Origin: an uncultured Bacteroidales bacterium
GTDB lineage: Bacteria > Bacteroidota > Bacteroidia > Bacteroidales > F082
Assembly: GCA_905233685.1 (NCBI GenBank)
Contig: CAJOEZ010000033.1
Location: forward strand, 1 to 53,869
Length of the DNA stretch: 53,869 nt
Direction: 5' to 3'
Shown: positions 34,901 to 44,514 of the stretch, one piece after another
How the letters are laid out: each line of letters starts with the position of its first letter
Numbering within the stretch: the stretch's first letter is position 1
Program-made: the position numbers and the translations under genes
Notes under the pieces: model-generated
Seen by the model: only the letters and a program-made list of their open reading frames with translations
What the model was told of the DNA's origin: nothing
Databases searched by the model: none

Positions 34901-35692
34901 ATGAAAAAAACTATCAGAAAAATTACTCCCGCGATGCTCGTTCTCGTAGCATTGGCAACCCTATCATTCACTGCCAAAGACGGCGTCACCCTAAGGCTGA
35001 AGCCACAGCAAGGCAAAACTTACACCATCACTTCAAAAGCAAACATGATGAACGTGATGGAGGTTCAAGGACAAACGATGAACCAACAGCAGAAATTGGA
35101 ATCACGCCAGTCGTTCACTGCAACGAACGTTACTGACAACGAGTCGCTTATCGAAACCCAAATCGAAGCCGTGAAGTTGTCCATCTCGCAAATGGGCATG
35201 AAGCTTGAATACGACTCCGAGCATCCCGAAAAGACCAGTCCCATGTTGGCCGGACAAACTGCCGCGATGGACAAAGTCATCAAGAAGATGGAAACCGTCA
35301 AATATGACGCTATGGGCAACATCATCGACTCTCTTAACCTCGAAATGAGCCAATTAGGCGCTGCCATCACCCGACTTCCTGAAGAAGAATTGAGCGTGGG
35401 CAGCACCTGGAACTTCAATCAAACACAAAGCGTCAGCGGCACCGAAATCATTGCCAAGATGACCTACACCGTCACCGCCATCTCCAAAAAGAGCGTCGAC
35501 GTCAACATCAGCGGCACAGTAGAAGGCTCAAATGAAATCAGCGGTACTTACGAAGGCACGGCAAGCATCAATCCGCAAACGGGCCTTGTCATGAACAGCA
35601 GCACGAAGTCCAACATTTCCATGACCATCAATGAGCAAGGCATGAGCATTCCCATGACTATGGTCGGCAACACAACCATTGAAGTGAAATAA
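34901..35692 (+). CDS. DUF6263-like exported protein
   Basis: Exported protein of 263 residues with an N-terminal signal region (about 1-25, MLVLVALATLSFTAKDG). The body is mostly beta strand: TLRLKPQQGKTYTITSKANM, IETQIEAVKLSISQMGM, GSTWNFNQTQSVSG, and a C-terminal SMTINEQGMSIPM. This pattern fits the DUF6263 family of Bacteroidetes, whose function is unknown; the assignment is from memory of the family pattern. It lies 17 nt before the GH27 gene and is probably co-transcribed with it. No clear -7 box was found. The palindrome at 34853-34880 separates it from pckA. Confidence 0.75.
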   Translation: MKKTIRKITPAMLVLVALATLSFTAKDGVTLRLKPQQGKTYTITSKANMMNVMEVQGQTMNQQQKLESRQSFTATNVTDNESLIETQIEAVKLSISQMGMKLEYDSEHPEKTSPMLAGQTAAMDKVIKKMETVKYDAMGNIIDSLNLEMSQLGAAITRLPEEELSVGSTWNFNQTQSVSGTEIIAKMTYTVTAISKKSVDVNISGTVEGSNEISGTYEGTASINPQTGLVMNSSTKSNISMTINEQGMSIPMTMVGNTTIEVK

Positions 35693-35709
35693 CCCAAAAT
35701 CAACATGAT

Positions 35710-36918
35710 ATGAAAAAGACTTTTGCTTTTTTCGCTTTGCTGCTATTGGTTGTCTCAGCCACGGCACAAACGCCTAAGCCCCAGCCCCTTACTCAGGAGG
35801 AATTCGAGGCCCTATGCCCCACCCCGCCCATGGGCTGGAACAGTTGGAACAAGTTCGGCTGCGATGTCAGCGAGCAACTGCTGATGGAGGCCGCTGACGC
35901 GATGGTCGCCTCGGGCATGAAAGACGCTGGCTATGAGTACATTGTCGTCGACGACTGCTGGCAGATTGACCGCGACGCCAACGGCAACATCGTTTGCGAC
36001 CCTGAGCGTTTCCCACACGGCATGAAGTATGTGGCCGACTACATCCACTCCAAAGGGCTGAAGTTCGGGCTCTATTCCTGTGTCGGCACCCATACCTGCG
36101 CTGGTCGCCCTGGCAGCATGGGGCACGAGTACCAAGACGCCCTCTACTATGCCCGCAACGGCGTCGACTACCTGAAGTACGACTTCTGCAACAACCGAGG
36201 CACTAACTCCAAGACCGCCTACACCGTTATGCGCGAGGCCTTGAAGGAGGCCGGTCGTCCCATCGTGTTCAGCATCTGCGAATGGGGCAGCACCCAACCC
36301 TGGGAATGGGCTAAGGGCATCGGCCATCTTTGGAGAGCCACGGGTGACATCATCAATGTGTGGGACGGCAAGGAAGACTGGGGTGGACATGGCATGGTCA
36401 ACATCATCGACCTCGTGCAAGACCTTTATCCCTACAACGGTCCCGGCCACTGGAACGACCCCGACATGCTTGAAGTCGGCAACGGCGGCATGACGGCCAT
36501 CGAAGACCAAAGCCACTTCTCGATGTGGTGCATGTTGGCCGCGCCGCTGATGGCCGGCAACGACCTCAGCAACATGAGCGACGACACCAAGCGCATCCTC
36601 ACCAACAAGGACGTCATCGCCATCGACCAAGACCCGCTCGGCATCCAGGCGCATCTCTCTGTCGCCATGGGCGACCGCCAAATCTGGGTGAAACAACTGG
36701 CCAACGACGAATGGGCCGTCTGTTTCTTCAACCGTGGCGACGGTGAATGGAACCTCAATTTCAACTGGAGCGACATTCCTGAACTACGGGCAACAGGCAG
36801 CGACTTCTGCGTTTACGACCTATGGCAGCACAAGACCATCGCCAAATCAACGGCGAAAAACGTGGTGTCCAACATCCCTTCACACGGCGTGTTGATGGTG
36901 CGGCTATTGAAGCCATAA
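35710..36918 (+). CDS. alpha-galactosidase, glycoside hydrolase family 27
   Basis: Exported GH27 alpha-galactosidase of 402 residues, which removes terminal alpha-galactose from galactosides such as raffinose-type sugars and galactomannans. The signal peptide is residues 1-19. Signatures are TPPMGWNSWNKFGCD, YIVVDDCWQ, FGLYSCVGTHTCAGRPGS, YLKYDFCNN with the probable nucleophile Asp158, and WRATGDI with the probable acid/base Asp213, followed by GPGHWNDPDMLEVGNGG. A C-terminal beta-sandwich completes the usual fold. Related alpha-N-acetylgalactosaminidases share these motifs, so substrate is inferred. It follows the DUF6263-like gene by 17 nt, and a strong terminator follows at 36959-36992. 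Confidence 0.93.
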   Translation: MKKTFAFFALLLLVVSATAQTPKPQPLTQEEFEALCPTPPMGWNSWNKFGCDVSEQLLMEAADAMVASGMKDAGYEYIVVDDCWQIDRDANGNIVCDPERFPHGMKYVADYIHSKGLKFGLYSCVGTHTCAGRPGSMGHEYQDALYYARNGVDYLKYDFCNNRGTNSKTAYTVMREALKEAGRPIVFSICEWGSTQPWEWAKGIGHLWRATGDIINVWDGKEDWGGHGMVNIIDLVQDLYPYNGPGHWNDPDMLEVGNGGMTAIEDQSHFSMWCMLAAPLMAGNDLSNMSDDTKRILTNKDVIAIDQDPLGIQAHLSVAMGDRQIWVKQLANDEWAVCFFNRGDGEWNLNFNWSDIPELRATGSDFCVYDLWQHKTIAKSTAKNVVSNIPSHGVLMVRLLKP

Positions 36919-36958
36919 AAACTCAGCCTTGTGAAAATAGGGCAGCTACCCACTCAAA

Positions 36959-36992
36959 CAAAAACAGCGGACCGACGCCCGCTGTTTTTTTG
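36959..36992. terminator. bidirectional terminator between GH27 gene and dnaN
   Basis: AAAACAGCGG pairs with CCGCTGTTTT around an 8-nt loop, with a T run to the right and an A run to the left. It serves the converging GH27 and dnaN transcripts. Confidence 0.9.
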
Positions 36993-37009
36993 TTTTGTTT
37001 CCAAACGGA

Positions 37010-38134
37010 TTAGGAATTCAACATCACTGGCATCAAGAGCATGAGCAGGTCTTCCGACTCATTCTCGTTGCCTACAGGGGTAAGGATACCGGCGCGGTTG
37101 GGAGCCGACATTTCCAATTTCACCTCCTCTGAGTCGAAGTTGCCTAACATCTCCTGGAAGAAGCGCGAGTTGAACCCAATTTCCATATCGTCGCCCGTGT
37201 AGCTGCACATGAGACGTTCCTTGGCCTCGTTGTAGAAGTCGATGTCCTCGGCAGTCAGCATGATTTCCTGTCCCGTGATGCGGAAACGCACCTGGTGCGT
37301 GGCTTTGCTGGAGAACACGGCCACGCGACGGATGGCAGCAAGGAAAGTCTGACGGTCGATAGTGAGCTGGTTGGGATTGTTCTTCGGAATGACAGCCTCG
37401 TAGTTGGGATAACGGCCCTCGATAAGGCGGCAAACCAACACATAGTCGCCAAACACGAATGAGGCATTGGTCTTGTTGAACTCGATGCGGACGGGCTCAT
37501 CGGCCAAAGTGGCAAGGATGTTCTTCAGCTGGTTGATGGGTTTCTTCGGCATGATGAACGAAGCCGCCACCTCCGACTTCACATCCATCCTCCTGTAGCG
37601 CACCAACTTATGTGCATCAGTGGCGACAAAGGTAAGATAGTTTTCGGTCATTTCCATTAGCACGCCCGACATGATAGGACGAATCTCGTCCATGCCCGTG
37701 GCGAAGACGGTTTTCTCAAAGCCCTTGGCCAGCACGTCGGCGGGAATTTCCCAAGTGGAAGTCTCCGTCATCACGGGCAGTTGCGGGAACTCATCGCTCT
37801 TGTGACCGGCCAGTTTATAACGACCCTCACCAGCAATCAGCTCGACGGCCAAGTTGCTGTCGACCGAAATCGTAATCGGCACATCGGGGAAGTTCTTCAT
37901 GATTTCGAGCAGCAGACGCGCGGGAATCGTCACCTCGCCCGTGCCTTCCACCATATCCGGCTGCAAGGTGACGGACATCGTCACATCAAGGTCTGAGGTC
38001 GTGATTTTCAGGTCTTTTTCGCCCAACTGGAACAGGAAGTCATCCAAAATGGGCAGGGTGTTCTTCGAGCCAATAACGCCACTCAAGGCTTGCAGACTCT
38101 TCAACAATTTGAGGCTTGATACTATAAATTTCAT
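37010..38134 (-). CDS. dnaN: DNA polymerase III sliding clamp (beta subunit)
   Basis: Beta clamp, 374 residues, encircles DNA and tethers polymerase III and other partners. The start is at 38134 (MKFIVSSLKLLKSLQALSGV), which is the typical N-terminus; the frame is open 16 codons further but without family similarity. Features are NTLPILDDFLFQL, TIPARLLLEIMKNFPD, RYKLAGHKSDEFPQLP, GVLMEMTENYLTFVATDAHK and RYPNYEAVIPKNNP, with the C-terminal VGNENESEDLLMLLMPVML. All three clamp domains are present. It lies 100 nt downstream of the 1525-residue protein gene, away from any replication origin genes such as dnaA in this window. No convincing -7 box was found. Confidence 0.96.
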   Translation of the reverse strand: MKFIVSSLKLLKSLQALSGVIGSKNTLPILDDFLFQLGEKDLKITTSDLDVTMSVTLQPDMVEGTGEVTIPARLLLEIMKNFPDVPITISVDSNLAVELIAGEGRYKLAGHKSDEFPQLPVMTETSTWEIPADVLAKGFEKTVFATGMDEIRPIMSGVLMEMTENYLTFVATDAHKLVRYRRMDVKSEVAASFIMPKKPINQLKNILATLADEPVRIEFNKTNASFVFGDYVLVCRLIEGRYPNYEAVIPKNNPNQLTIDRQTFLAAIRRVAVFSSKATHQVRFRITGQEIMLTAEDIDFYNEAKERLMCSYTGDDMEIGFNSRFFQEMLGNFDSEEVKLEMSAPNRAGILTPVGNENESEDLLMLLMPVMLNS

Positions 38135-38234
38135 TGTCTTATAGGTATTTATTTTTCTTGTTTTGAATCGGTAAAAGTACAAATAATTATGATACGCTGA
38201 CGATTAATCGGAATTTTTTCTCGTTTTTTTGCTG

Positions 38235-41200
38235 TCAATTGATTCCAGCGTATTTCAAGCGGTTGAGGAAATCGAGCATCGACTCGTAAGGAACAGCCAC
38301 ATACTGGAACTTCTTGCCATTCTTGGTCACCGTGCGGCTCTTCTCTTTCGCGTCGTACATGCGCTGGTTGATGTCGCCATAGGTGGCATGAACTTGCAAC
38401 TGTCCATCGCCGCAGTTGTAGTTAATGTATGTCATGAACATATCATTTTGGAAATAATACGTGATGTTACCCAAACGACGGTCGAACATCACATAGCCGT
38501 CCACGTACTTGTTCACGACGTGTTTCCCAAGATTGCCCAAACCAATCTTCCCCACCGAGATAAAGGCGCGAAGTTGCTTGTTCCACACCATTTTCAGGTC
38601 AGGAATGACGATGGTTTTGCAGTAGAAATCAGACGATTGCATTTCTGGATAACCTTCCAATTCGATGGCTTTCTGCCTATCCTCAGTTTTTTCGTCGCTG
38701 TTTTCGGAACGGTAATAATGCAGGTAAGGCGTCTGCGTCAAATCGATGGACGCGCCTTCCATGCCGGCATACACCTCTGCTATAGCCTCAAGGATTTTAT
38801 CGTCAAAAATGGGGGCATTCAGCACATTCAATCCACGGAGCGTCATGCTGTCGTTGGGATATTGCGAATATGTGCCATGAACGTTAAAGTCCAACAGGTT
38901 CAAATCATAACCCATGTCGAATGTACCCGTGCCACTGACAACGCCATGAGCATCAAGGTCAAGGTGGGCATCGTATTGCGTTGTGTCTGAGATGATGAAT
39001 CGCAAGTCATCGGAGTTATAGGCAAGCATTCCACTGACAGGCGAAGTGTCGTCTGTGTCCTTTCGGCTTTTTTGCGGCGTAAGGAACGAGGCAAAATAGC
39101 CGCCATCGATGGCCAACTTGTAATAGAGTCCATTGCACATCTCAGGTTGCTGTTCTTGAATCGCATTAATATTAATAGGTATGCGGATGGCCTGCGGGTT
39201 GATGTGCGTCGCCGCTGCAAACCAGTTGTTAAGTGACTTCAAAGTGTCCGTTTCGGCTAACCCCACGGCCGTTGATTCATCAAAGCCCAACAGCGCATAC
39301 TGGCCCTCATAATACCCATACGGCTCTGTAGCTTTTAGGGTCATGCGTCCTTGGAAGCCGAACTGCGTACTCAGCTTAAAGCCCGCATCTTCAGGAATAT
39401 GGGCATAACCATGCGTCACGCCATTAATGGCCTTAATCGTGTCCATGTGAACTGGCGTGCTGTGACCATCTTTGTCGACATAATCCCAAACACCTTGTGC
39501 ATCGTAACGACTCCGGCTATGGATATTGACGACGGCATCCTTGTAAAGATGATAGCCGTTCAAAGTATCGGCCAAAAGTTCACCGCTAATCGGTTCCAGC
39601 TTCGACTCGGCGTCAATGTCCACGTCGTGCATGTATGGAAACACGGCGGCGTCGGCCACACGGATGATTTTCACATCGTGCGCGTGGATGACATAATTGG
39701 TCATGTCATACTCTGCTCTCATGCTATAAAACTGCAGTGAGTCCTGCTCCGGCACAAGCGAAACGAACCTGGCCGCATTGCTGTGAATGGCAAGCAGTTC
39801 TTCGCGGGTGGTCGCATTGGCATACTCACCAAAGCTCTCCACTGGATTGTAAAGGTGCAGGCTGTTCGTGGCCATGTCCCACTCAGCCTCTTTCAGCGAA
39901 CAGACGTATTGGTTCATCGGGAAGTCAAGGCTACTCTTGTTGTCCAAATAGTCGTACCTCACCTTTTGGCCATCGAAGTCAACGTTGGCGCGATAGTTGG
40001 TCGCGGTGAATGCAACTGTCGTACTGTCAGCGGAATAGAGTCTAAAGTCCGCCGAGTCTGCCACAAAAGTACGCGTATCCAAGGCGAAATTGTCGGAACT
40101 AAACTCGGTCAAGCCGAAACGCAGCTTACCATCGGCAGCATAACCATCAGGTGTGAGGCGCGTCTTGCCTGTGAAATAAGTTCCGTCGTACATACAAATC
40201 GGATTGTCAATGGTTTGCGTGGTCAGTTCAGGAATATGGATATCCAATTTCAGCTTAAGTGCGTCGGCATTGGCCATGGGGAACATCGAGCCATCGTCTT
40301 GCGGCACCATCTTAAAATGATTCGTGATGCCCGTGACGGAATCGAGGTAAAAAACGAACTGATTAGATTTGAACTCAGAGGTCTGATAGTCAAGCTGTCC
40401 GTCGCCCCAGAAACCGCTTTCGGAGAGGTGAATGGTTTCGTGGAAACGACCCAAGTCGCCAAACATCGGGTAGCTATCGGCATGGCTCTTCCCTATCTGA
40501 TGCGCAAAGCCGAGCGAATAGTCGTCCATGACCACCAAGGGCTCTTCGATGGTCGGGAAAATGCCACCTGAAACCAACTCGCCTTCAAACTTAACCTTGC
40601 TCATTGTCAGGTCTTTAAGGCTGTCAATGACAAACGGGTGAAGATGGTAGAAAAACTTGCCTTCAAGGTCTTCGGCCGTCGAAACCGAATCGACCGCACC
40701 CGGATGGAACACGCCGCCATTGATGTGCCGATAGAACTTGAACGACCTCACATCGCTGTGAAAAATGGGGTATTCTGGAGTCTCGATACGGCTCGACTTG
40801 TTGTCGCCACGGTCAATCAGCAGCCTCCCTTGCAGCCTTTCCAACGTGCCCTCAACGGGGACAATCTGGTTGCCATCCTTGGCGTAAAAGCGCAAGGAAT
40901 CAACCTTTTGCATATCGATGGTGAAGTCCTCATAGGAAAAGCGGCTGTCCTTCGTAAAGAACTCAAACATGCCCGCGAGAATGCCGCCCGAAAAGCTGAA
41001 ATCACGGTTTTTCTTGAACACGAGACGGCCGTTGTCAGGTACGATGACCACCATTTTCCTGTCGCTCAGCGAGATGGCCGTACCGTCAAGACCTTCAATC
41101 TCAGTGACGATTCCAAAAACCAGCAAGTCGTTGGTATTCAAATCTAAACGAAAGTTCGGCTGTCGGTTGCCCATCACAGAGTGGAACTTGATGACATCGT

Positions 41201-42812
41201 AGTCGATGTTGTCGCGAAACGATTCGATGACATCGAAAAAGCGGGGCAAAACGGTCACCCATTGGGTATCGGAATCGTATTCCACATAGCCGTCGGCGCG
41301 GAGACGAAGCACGAGCGAAAGCACCTGCTCGACAGGGAATCCGATGTAAGAAGCCCAGTCGCCGATGTAGAATTTAATCGGTTGCTCGGTGATGTCGAAG
41401 CCTTTCAGGAACCGCTCAAGGCGAATCATGGGATGGGTGCCGTCAAGTCCCTGTAGCTTCTTGAAGTCGTCCATGCGGAAATAGTTCACCGACACCACAT
41501 CGCCCTCGCTTTTCGGGTTCACGCTCTCCATGCGACGGAAGTCCACGTTGTTTTCGTCGATGTTCCAATAGACGGCCTCGATGAAAAGATCCAAACCATG
41601 GTAATTGTCGTGGAACGGCGCGTCGCCATAATCCTTCAGCGAGCGATAAGCCATCATCCGGCGTGATTTGTTGTCGTAACGAAATCCTAAATTATTGTGG
41701 TACAATGAGTCTTGCCCAATTCGGCCAGAGACGGTATCATCCAAATAAAGGCGCAGTGCCACATGGTCGGCTACGAGGCTCGCTTCGTCAGACATCACAA
41801 AACGCTTGGCATTAACCAACACTTTGCACTTTCCCTCCTGACGGAAAACGAAAGAAGCTTTCTTGTTTAACCCGCCAAACACCTCGATTTGGTTACCCAT
41901 GATACCGAAGCCGCCACTAAAGTCCACATTACGGAAAACGTCATTAATCTCATAATCAGAACGATAAGAAAACACTCGTGGATACATCGTCCGCTCCTCA
42001 GGCTTGTTCATCAACACCTTATCCTCAAAACGGCCCAACATCGCCTCGTTGAAATAATGCTTGTCGAAGAATGTCACTGAGTCGATGGCATACTCCGATC
42101 GGTTAAGGTCAATCGAGTAAGAATCAGGTAGTTCAACGTAAATTCGGTCGACTGGGATATTGAACCTTGACCAATCAGCGCTACCTCCCATGCCTACCCA
42201 ACTGTTGTTCTCCAAACGGAAAACGCCTTTCGTGCGGTGCAACACCGACTCGTCCTTAGCCGACTGCAAAACCAAGTCGCCTTCGATATTCAACACAAAA
42301 TCGTCTGCCGACGGAAAACTCCACCGCGCATCGCGCAACAGCCACTTGGAATTGCCCTTGGCCGACAGCACCTTCTCGACAAAAATCAAGCGGCTCGTGA
42401 CCAAATACTTGTCCACGCCATTCATTGACTTTTGAGACCTCACGTCAGTGTAAAACAGCCAGTTAGACACATCCTGATGCGTCAATCCGGCGGATGGTGC
42501 TGCTTGAAGGATTTCCACGAAATTGAAAATGTCGGCATAGGCCTTCCCTCCTCCCTTGGCGTGGTAAAGCTCGCACATTCTCATAATGGCATTTTGCTCA
42601 TTGTCAGAATAATAGCTATTCCAAACACCAGAAAAGCCATTCATTATCGTGGCTGCCTCTTCGCGCTCTTGCTTCAAGGTCGATGAGCCAAGATAAGCCG
42701 AAAGCTGGTCAAAAAACGCGGCTTTCTCGGTCGGGAAAAAAGGTTGTTGAGCCATCAGTGACCCACATCCAAAAAAGGACACAACTATCAGGACAAGAAG
42801 GTGTTTCTTCAT
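38235..42812 (-). CDS. 1525-residue exported protein of unknown function, tpiA-prmA operon
   Basis: Large exported protein with signal peptide 1-21 (MKKHLLVLIV...SLMAQ). I do not recognise the family. The first 130 residues look helical (LSAYLGSSTLKQEREEAATI, MRMCELYHAKGGGKAYADI). The remainder is a long succession of short beta strands with repeated patterns, such as LRLYLDDTVSGRIGQDSLYH, FRYDNKSRRMMAYRSL, FKFYRHINGGVFHPGAVDS and HAHDVKIIRVADAAVFPYMH. Stacked beta strands, as in LptA/OstA-like folds, are a low-confidence guess. There is no T9SS sorting domain and no lipobox, so the periplasm is the likeliest location. It starts 12 nt after the prmA stop, so it is very probably in one operon with tpiA and prmA. 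Confidence 0.8.
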   Translation of the reverse strand: MKKHLLVLIVVSFFGCGSLMAQQPFFPTEKAAFFDQLSAYLGSSTLKQEREEAATIMNGFSGVWNSYYSDNEQNAIMRMCELYHAKGGGKAYADIFNFVEILQAAPSAGLTHQDVSNWLFYTDVRSQKSMNGVDKYLVTSRLIFVEKVLSAKGNSKWLLRDARWSFPSADDFVLNIEGDLVLQSAKDESVLHRTKGVFRLENNSWVGMGGSADWSRFNIPVDRIYVELPDSYSIDLNRSEYAIDSVTFFDKHYFNEAMLGRFEDKVLMNKPEERTMYPRVFSYRSDYEINDVFRNVDFSGGFGIMGNQIEVFGGLNKKASFVFRQEGKCKVLVNAKRFVMSDEASLVADHVALRLYLDDTVSGRIGQDSLYHNNLGFRYDNKSRRMMAYRSLKDYGDAPFHDNYHGLDLFIEAVYWNIDENNVDFRRMESVNPKSEGDVVSVNYFRMDDFKKLQGLDGTHPMIRLERFLKGFDITEQPIKFYIGDWASYIGFPVEQVLSLVLRLRADGYVEYDSDTQWVTVLPRFFDVIESFRDNIDYDVIKFHSVMGNRQPNFRLDLNTNDLLVFGIVTEIEGLDGTAISLSDRKMVVIVPDNGRLVFKKNRDFSFSGGILAGMFEFFTKDSRFSYEDFTIDMQKVDSLRFYAKDGNQIVPVEGTLERLQGRLLIDRGDNKSSRIETPEYPIFHSDVRSFKFYRHINGGVFHPGAVDSVSTAEDLEGKFFYHLHPFVIDSLKDLTMSKVKFEGELVSGGIFPTIEEPLVVMDDYSLGFAHQIGKSHADSYPMFGDLGRFHETIHLSESGFWGDGQLDYQTSEFKSNQFVFYLDSVTGITNHFKMVPQDDGSMFPMANADALKLKLDIHIPELTTQTIDNPICMYDGTYFTGKTRLTPDGYAADGKLRFGLTEFSSDNFALDTRTFVADSADFRLYSADSTTVAFTATNYRANVDFDGQKVRYDYLDNKSSLDFPMNQYVCSLKEAEWDMATNSLHLYNPVESFGEYANATTREELLAIHSNAARFVSLVPEQDSLQFYSMRAEYDMTNYVIHAHDVKIIRVADAAVFPYMHDVDIDAESKLEPISGELLADTLNGYHLYKDAVVNIHSRSRYDAQGVWDYVDKDGHSTPVHMDTIKAINGVTHGYAHIPEDAGFKLSTQFGFQGRMTLKATEPYGYYEGQYALLGFDESTAVGLAETDTLKSLNNWFAAATHINPQAIRIPININAIQEQQPEMCNGLYYKLAIDGGYFASFLTPQKSRKDTDDTSPVSGMLAYNSDDLRFIISDTTQYDAHLDLDAHGVVSGTGTFDMGYDLNLLDFNVHGTYSQYPNDSMTLRGLNVLNAPIFDDKILEAIAEVYAGMEGASIDLTQTPYLHYYRSENSDEKTEDRQKAIELEGYPEMQSSDFYCKTIVIPDLKMVWNKQLRAFISVGKIGLGNLGKHVVNKYVDGYVMFDRRLGNITYYFQNDMFMTYINYNCGDGQLQVHATYGDINQRMYDAKEKSRTVTKNGKKFQYVAVPYESMLDFLNRLKYAGIN

Positions 42813-42823
42813 ATTACTTAAAG

Positions 42824-43651
42824 TTATTTACTAAACTCAGCAGCCACCCAATCATTGCGGCTCAGATGGCGGCAATAACGCAATCCCAAACGCTCAGCCT
42901 CTGCCTTAATGCTGTCTAAGTCGGCGATATAGAAGCCACTGAAAAAAATGTGCGCTTTGGGACTCATCGCATTGACATAGAGGTACATATCGCGTAAAAG
43001 GATGTTTCGGTTGATGTTGGCTAACACTACATCGAAGTGGCCTTGAATTGCCGAGGCATCGCCGAGGACGATTTCGATGTCCGTAACACCGTTCAACTCG
43101 CAGTTGGTGAAGGCGTTGCGGTAGGCCCACTCGTCGTTGTCGATGGCCACAGTACGTGCCGCGCCGAGCTTCTTGGCCAAAATCGCCAAAACCGCCGTTC
43201 CGCTGCCCATGTCAAGGATATCTTTGTCCTGAAAATCCGTCTCCAACATCAGTTGGATGATTTGCGCGGTCGTCTCGTGATTGGCCGTTCCGAACGACAT
43301 TTTCGGCTCGATGACCAAGTCAAACTCAAAACTCGAGTCCGGCTCATGGAACGGTGCTCTTACTCGGCATCTATCATTCACAATCACAGGCTGATAAGAC
43401 GCTTCCCAAAGCTCATTCCAATCCTTGTCGGGCATCTCCTCCACTTTCAACAGATGGATGTCAAAGAAAGCCGAGTCGGCGAGCAAGCTGTCCACTGCTA
43501 TGTCGTCGCGGTGCTCCTCCGTACAATAGGCTTTCAGACAACGATCGTCGTCCATGAACGAGTCGAAGCCGATGCCCGCCAGCATTGTTGTCAGCATATC
43601 ATGCTGAATGTCAGACGACGGCGCAGTGAATGAATATTCAAAGGTCTTCAT
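42824..43651 (-). CDS. prmA: ribosomal protein L11 methyltransferase
   Basis: PrmA methylates ribosomal protein L11 with S-adenosylmethionine. The product has 275 residues. The N-terminal L11-recognition domain is followed by a class I methyltransferase domain. The family signature EPKMSFGTANHETT is at about 115-128 (EPGMAFGTGTHPTT in many homologues), motif I DMGSGTA at 147-153, the acidic loop VAIDNDEWAYRNA after it, and motif IV VVLANINRNIL. Its ATG overlaps the tpiA stop by 4 nt, indicating translational coupling. The 1525-residue protein follows 12 nt downstream. Confidence 0.94.
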   Translation of the reverse strand: MKTFEYSFTAPSSDIQHDMLTTMLAGIGFDSFMDDDRCLKAYCTEEHRDDIAVDSLLADSAFFDIHLLKVEEMPDKDWNELWEASYQPVIVNDRCRVRAPFHEPDSSFEFDLVIEPKMSFGTANHETTAQIIQLMLETDFQDKDILDMGSGTAVLAILAKKLGAARTVAIDNDEWAYRNAFTNCELNGVTDIEIVLGDASAIQGHFDVVLANINRNILLRDMYLYVNAMSPKAHIFFSGFYIADLDSIKAEAERLGLRYCRHLSRNDWVAAEFSK

Positions 43652-44427
43652 TCCGCACCAATCTGTGAAGCCTGTTGGCAGATGGAAACGAAGTCCTCCG
43701 CCTTGAGTGACGCGCCACCAATCAGGCCGCCGTCCACATCAGGCTGCGAGAACAACTCCGTGGCATTCTTGGCGTTGCAGCTGCCACCATAAAGGATGCG
43801 GATGTCGTCAGCCGTGGCCTCATCATAATGTTCCTTCACCAAGCCACGGATGAAGGCGTGCATTTCCTGTGCCTGCTCAGGCGTGGCGGTCTTGCCCGTT
43901 CCGATGGCCCATACGGGTTCGTAGGCAATAATGGCGTCGTAAATAGCATCGCCATCCAAGTGGAACAAGCCCTTTTCAAGCTGTTCTTTGACCACCTCGA
44001 AATGGCGACCAGCCTCGCGTTCTTCGAGCACTTCGCCGACACAATAGATGGGCGACATATTGTTCTCAATCAGGCGGTTGATCTTCTCGGCCAGCACTTC
44101 ATTGGTCTCACCGAAATACTTTCTTCTCTCGCTGTGACCCACGATGCAATAGTCCACATCGATGGATTTCAGCATCTTGGCCGACACTTCGCCCGTGTAA
44201 GCACCTTTGTCGTAAGCACTGCAATTCTGCGCGCCCACATTGAAACGCTGCTCGTCAAATTCATAATCCGTCAACATTTCCAAATAGGGATACGGCGGGC
44301 AAATAATGACTTCGCAATTCAGCTCGTCCATTTCGTCCAAACGGTCAAGGATGTTATCGACTAATTCTTCAGCCTCATCAAACGTGAGGTTCATTTTCCA
44401 GTTTCCTGCTACGATTTTGCTTCTCAT
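43648..44427 (-). CDS. tpiA: triosephosphate isomerase
   Basis: Triosephosphate isomerase interconverts dihydroxyacetone phosphate and glyceraldehyde-3-phosphate in glycolysis. The product has 259 residues from MRSKIVAGNWKM at 44427; an upstream extension of eight codons is encoded by A/T-rich repeat DNA and is rejected. The catalytic residues are visible: Lys11 (GNWKM), His98 (IVGHSERR) and Glu170 (AYEPVWAIGTG), plus the phosphate loop GGSCNAKN and GGLIGGASL. It is the first gene of a tpiA-prmA-large protein operon and is driven by the -7 box at 44501-44508. Its 5' leader holds a short A/T word array. Confidence 0.97.
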   Translation of the reverse strand: MRSKIVAGNWKMNLTFDEAEELVDNILDRLDEMDELNCEVIICPPYPYLEMLTDYEFDEQRFNVGAQNCSAYDKGAYTGEVSAKMLKSIDVDYCIVGHSERRKYFGETNEVLAEKINRLIENNMSPIYCVGEVLEEREAGRHFEVVKEQLEKGLFHLDGDAIYDAIIAYEPVWAIGTGKTATPEQAQEMHAFIRGLVKEHYDEATADDIRILYGGSCNAKNATELFSQPDVDGGLIGGASLKAEDFVSICQQASQIGAE

Positions 44428-44430
44428 AAT

Positions 44431-44474
44431 ATTCGAATTTAAAGATTTCAAAATTTAAAATTTAAAGATTTAAG
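44431..44474. repeat. A/T-rich 7-9 nt word array in tpiA leader
   Basis: Units of the form ATTTAAAG/ATTTCAAA recur about five times between the tpiA start codon and its promoter. The same words recur at 45271-45317. Because the word is nearly self-complementary, hairpins are possible. Confidence 0.6.
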
Positions 44475-44500
44475 GTATTAGAATTTGCAATAATTGGGGA

Positions 44501-44508
44501 CAAAAATA
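44501..44508 (-). promoter_or_regulatory. -7 box for tpiA operon
   Basis: TATTTTTG on the minus strand matches TAnnTTTG. It lies 7 nt beyond the thioesterase stop codon and 73 nt before the tpiA start. Confidence 0.7.
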
Positions 44509-44514
44509 CGAAAA

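Noticed and set aside
37010..38134. dnaN as a marker of the replication origin
   Set aside because: No dnaA, recF or gyrB neighbour and no cluster of DnaA boxes were noticed. In Bacteroidales dnaN is often away from the origin.
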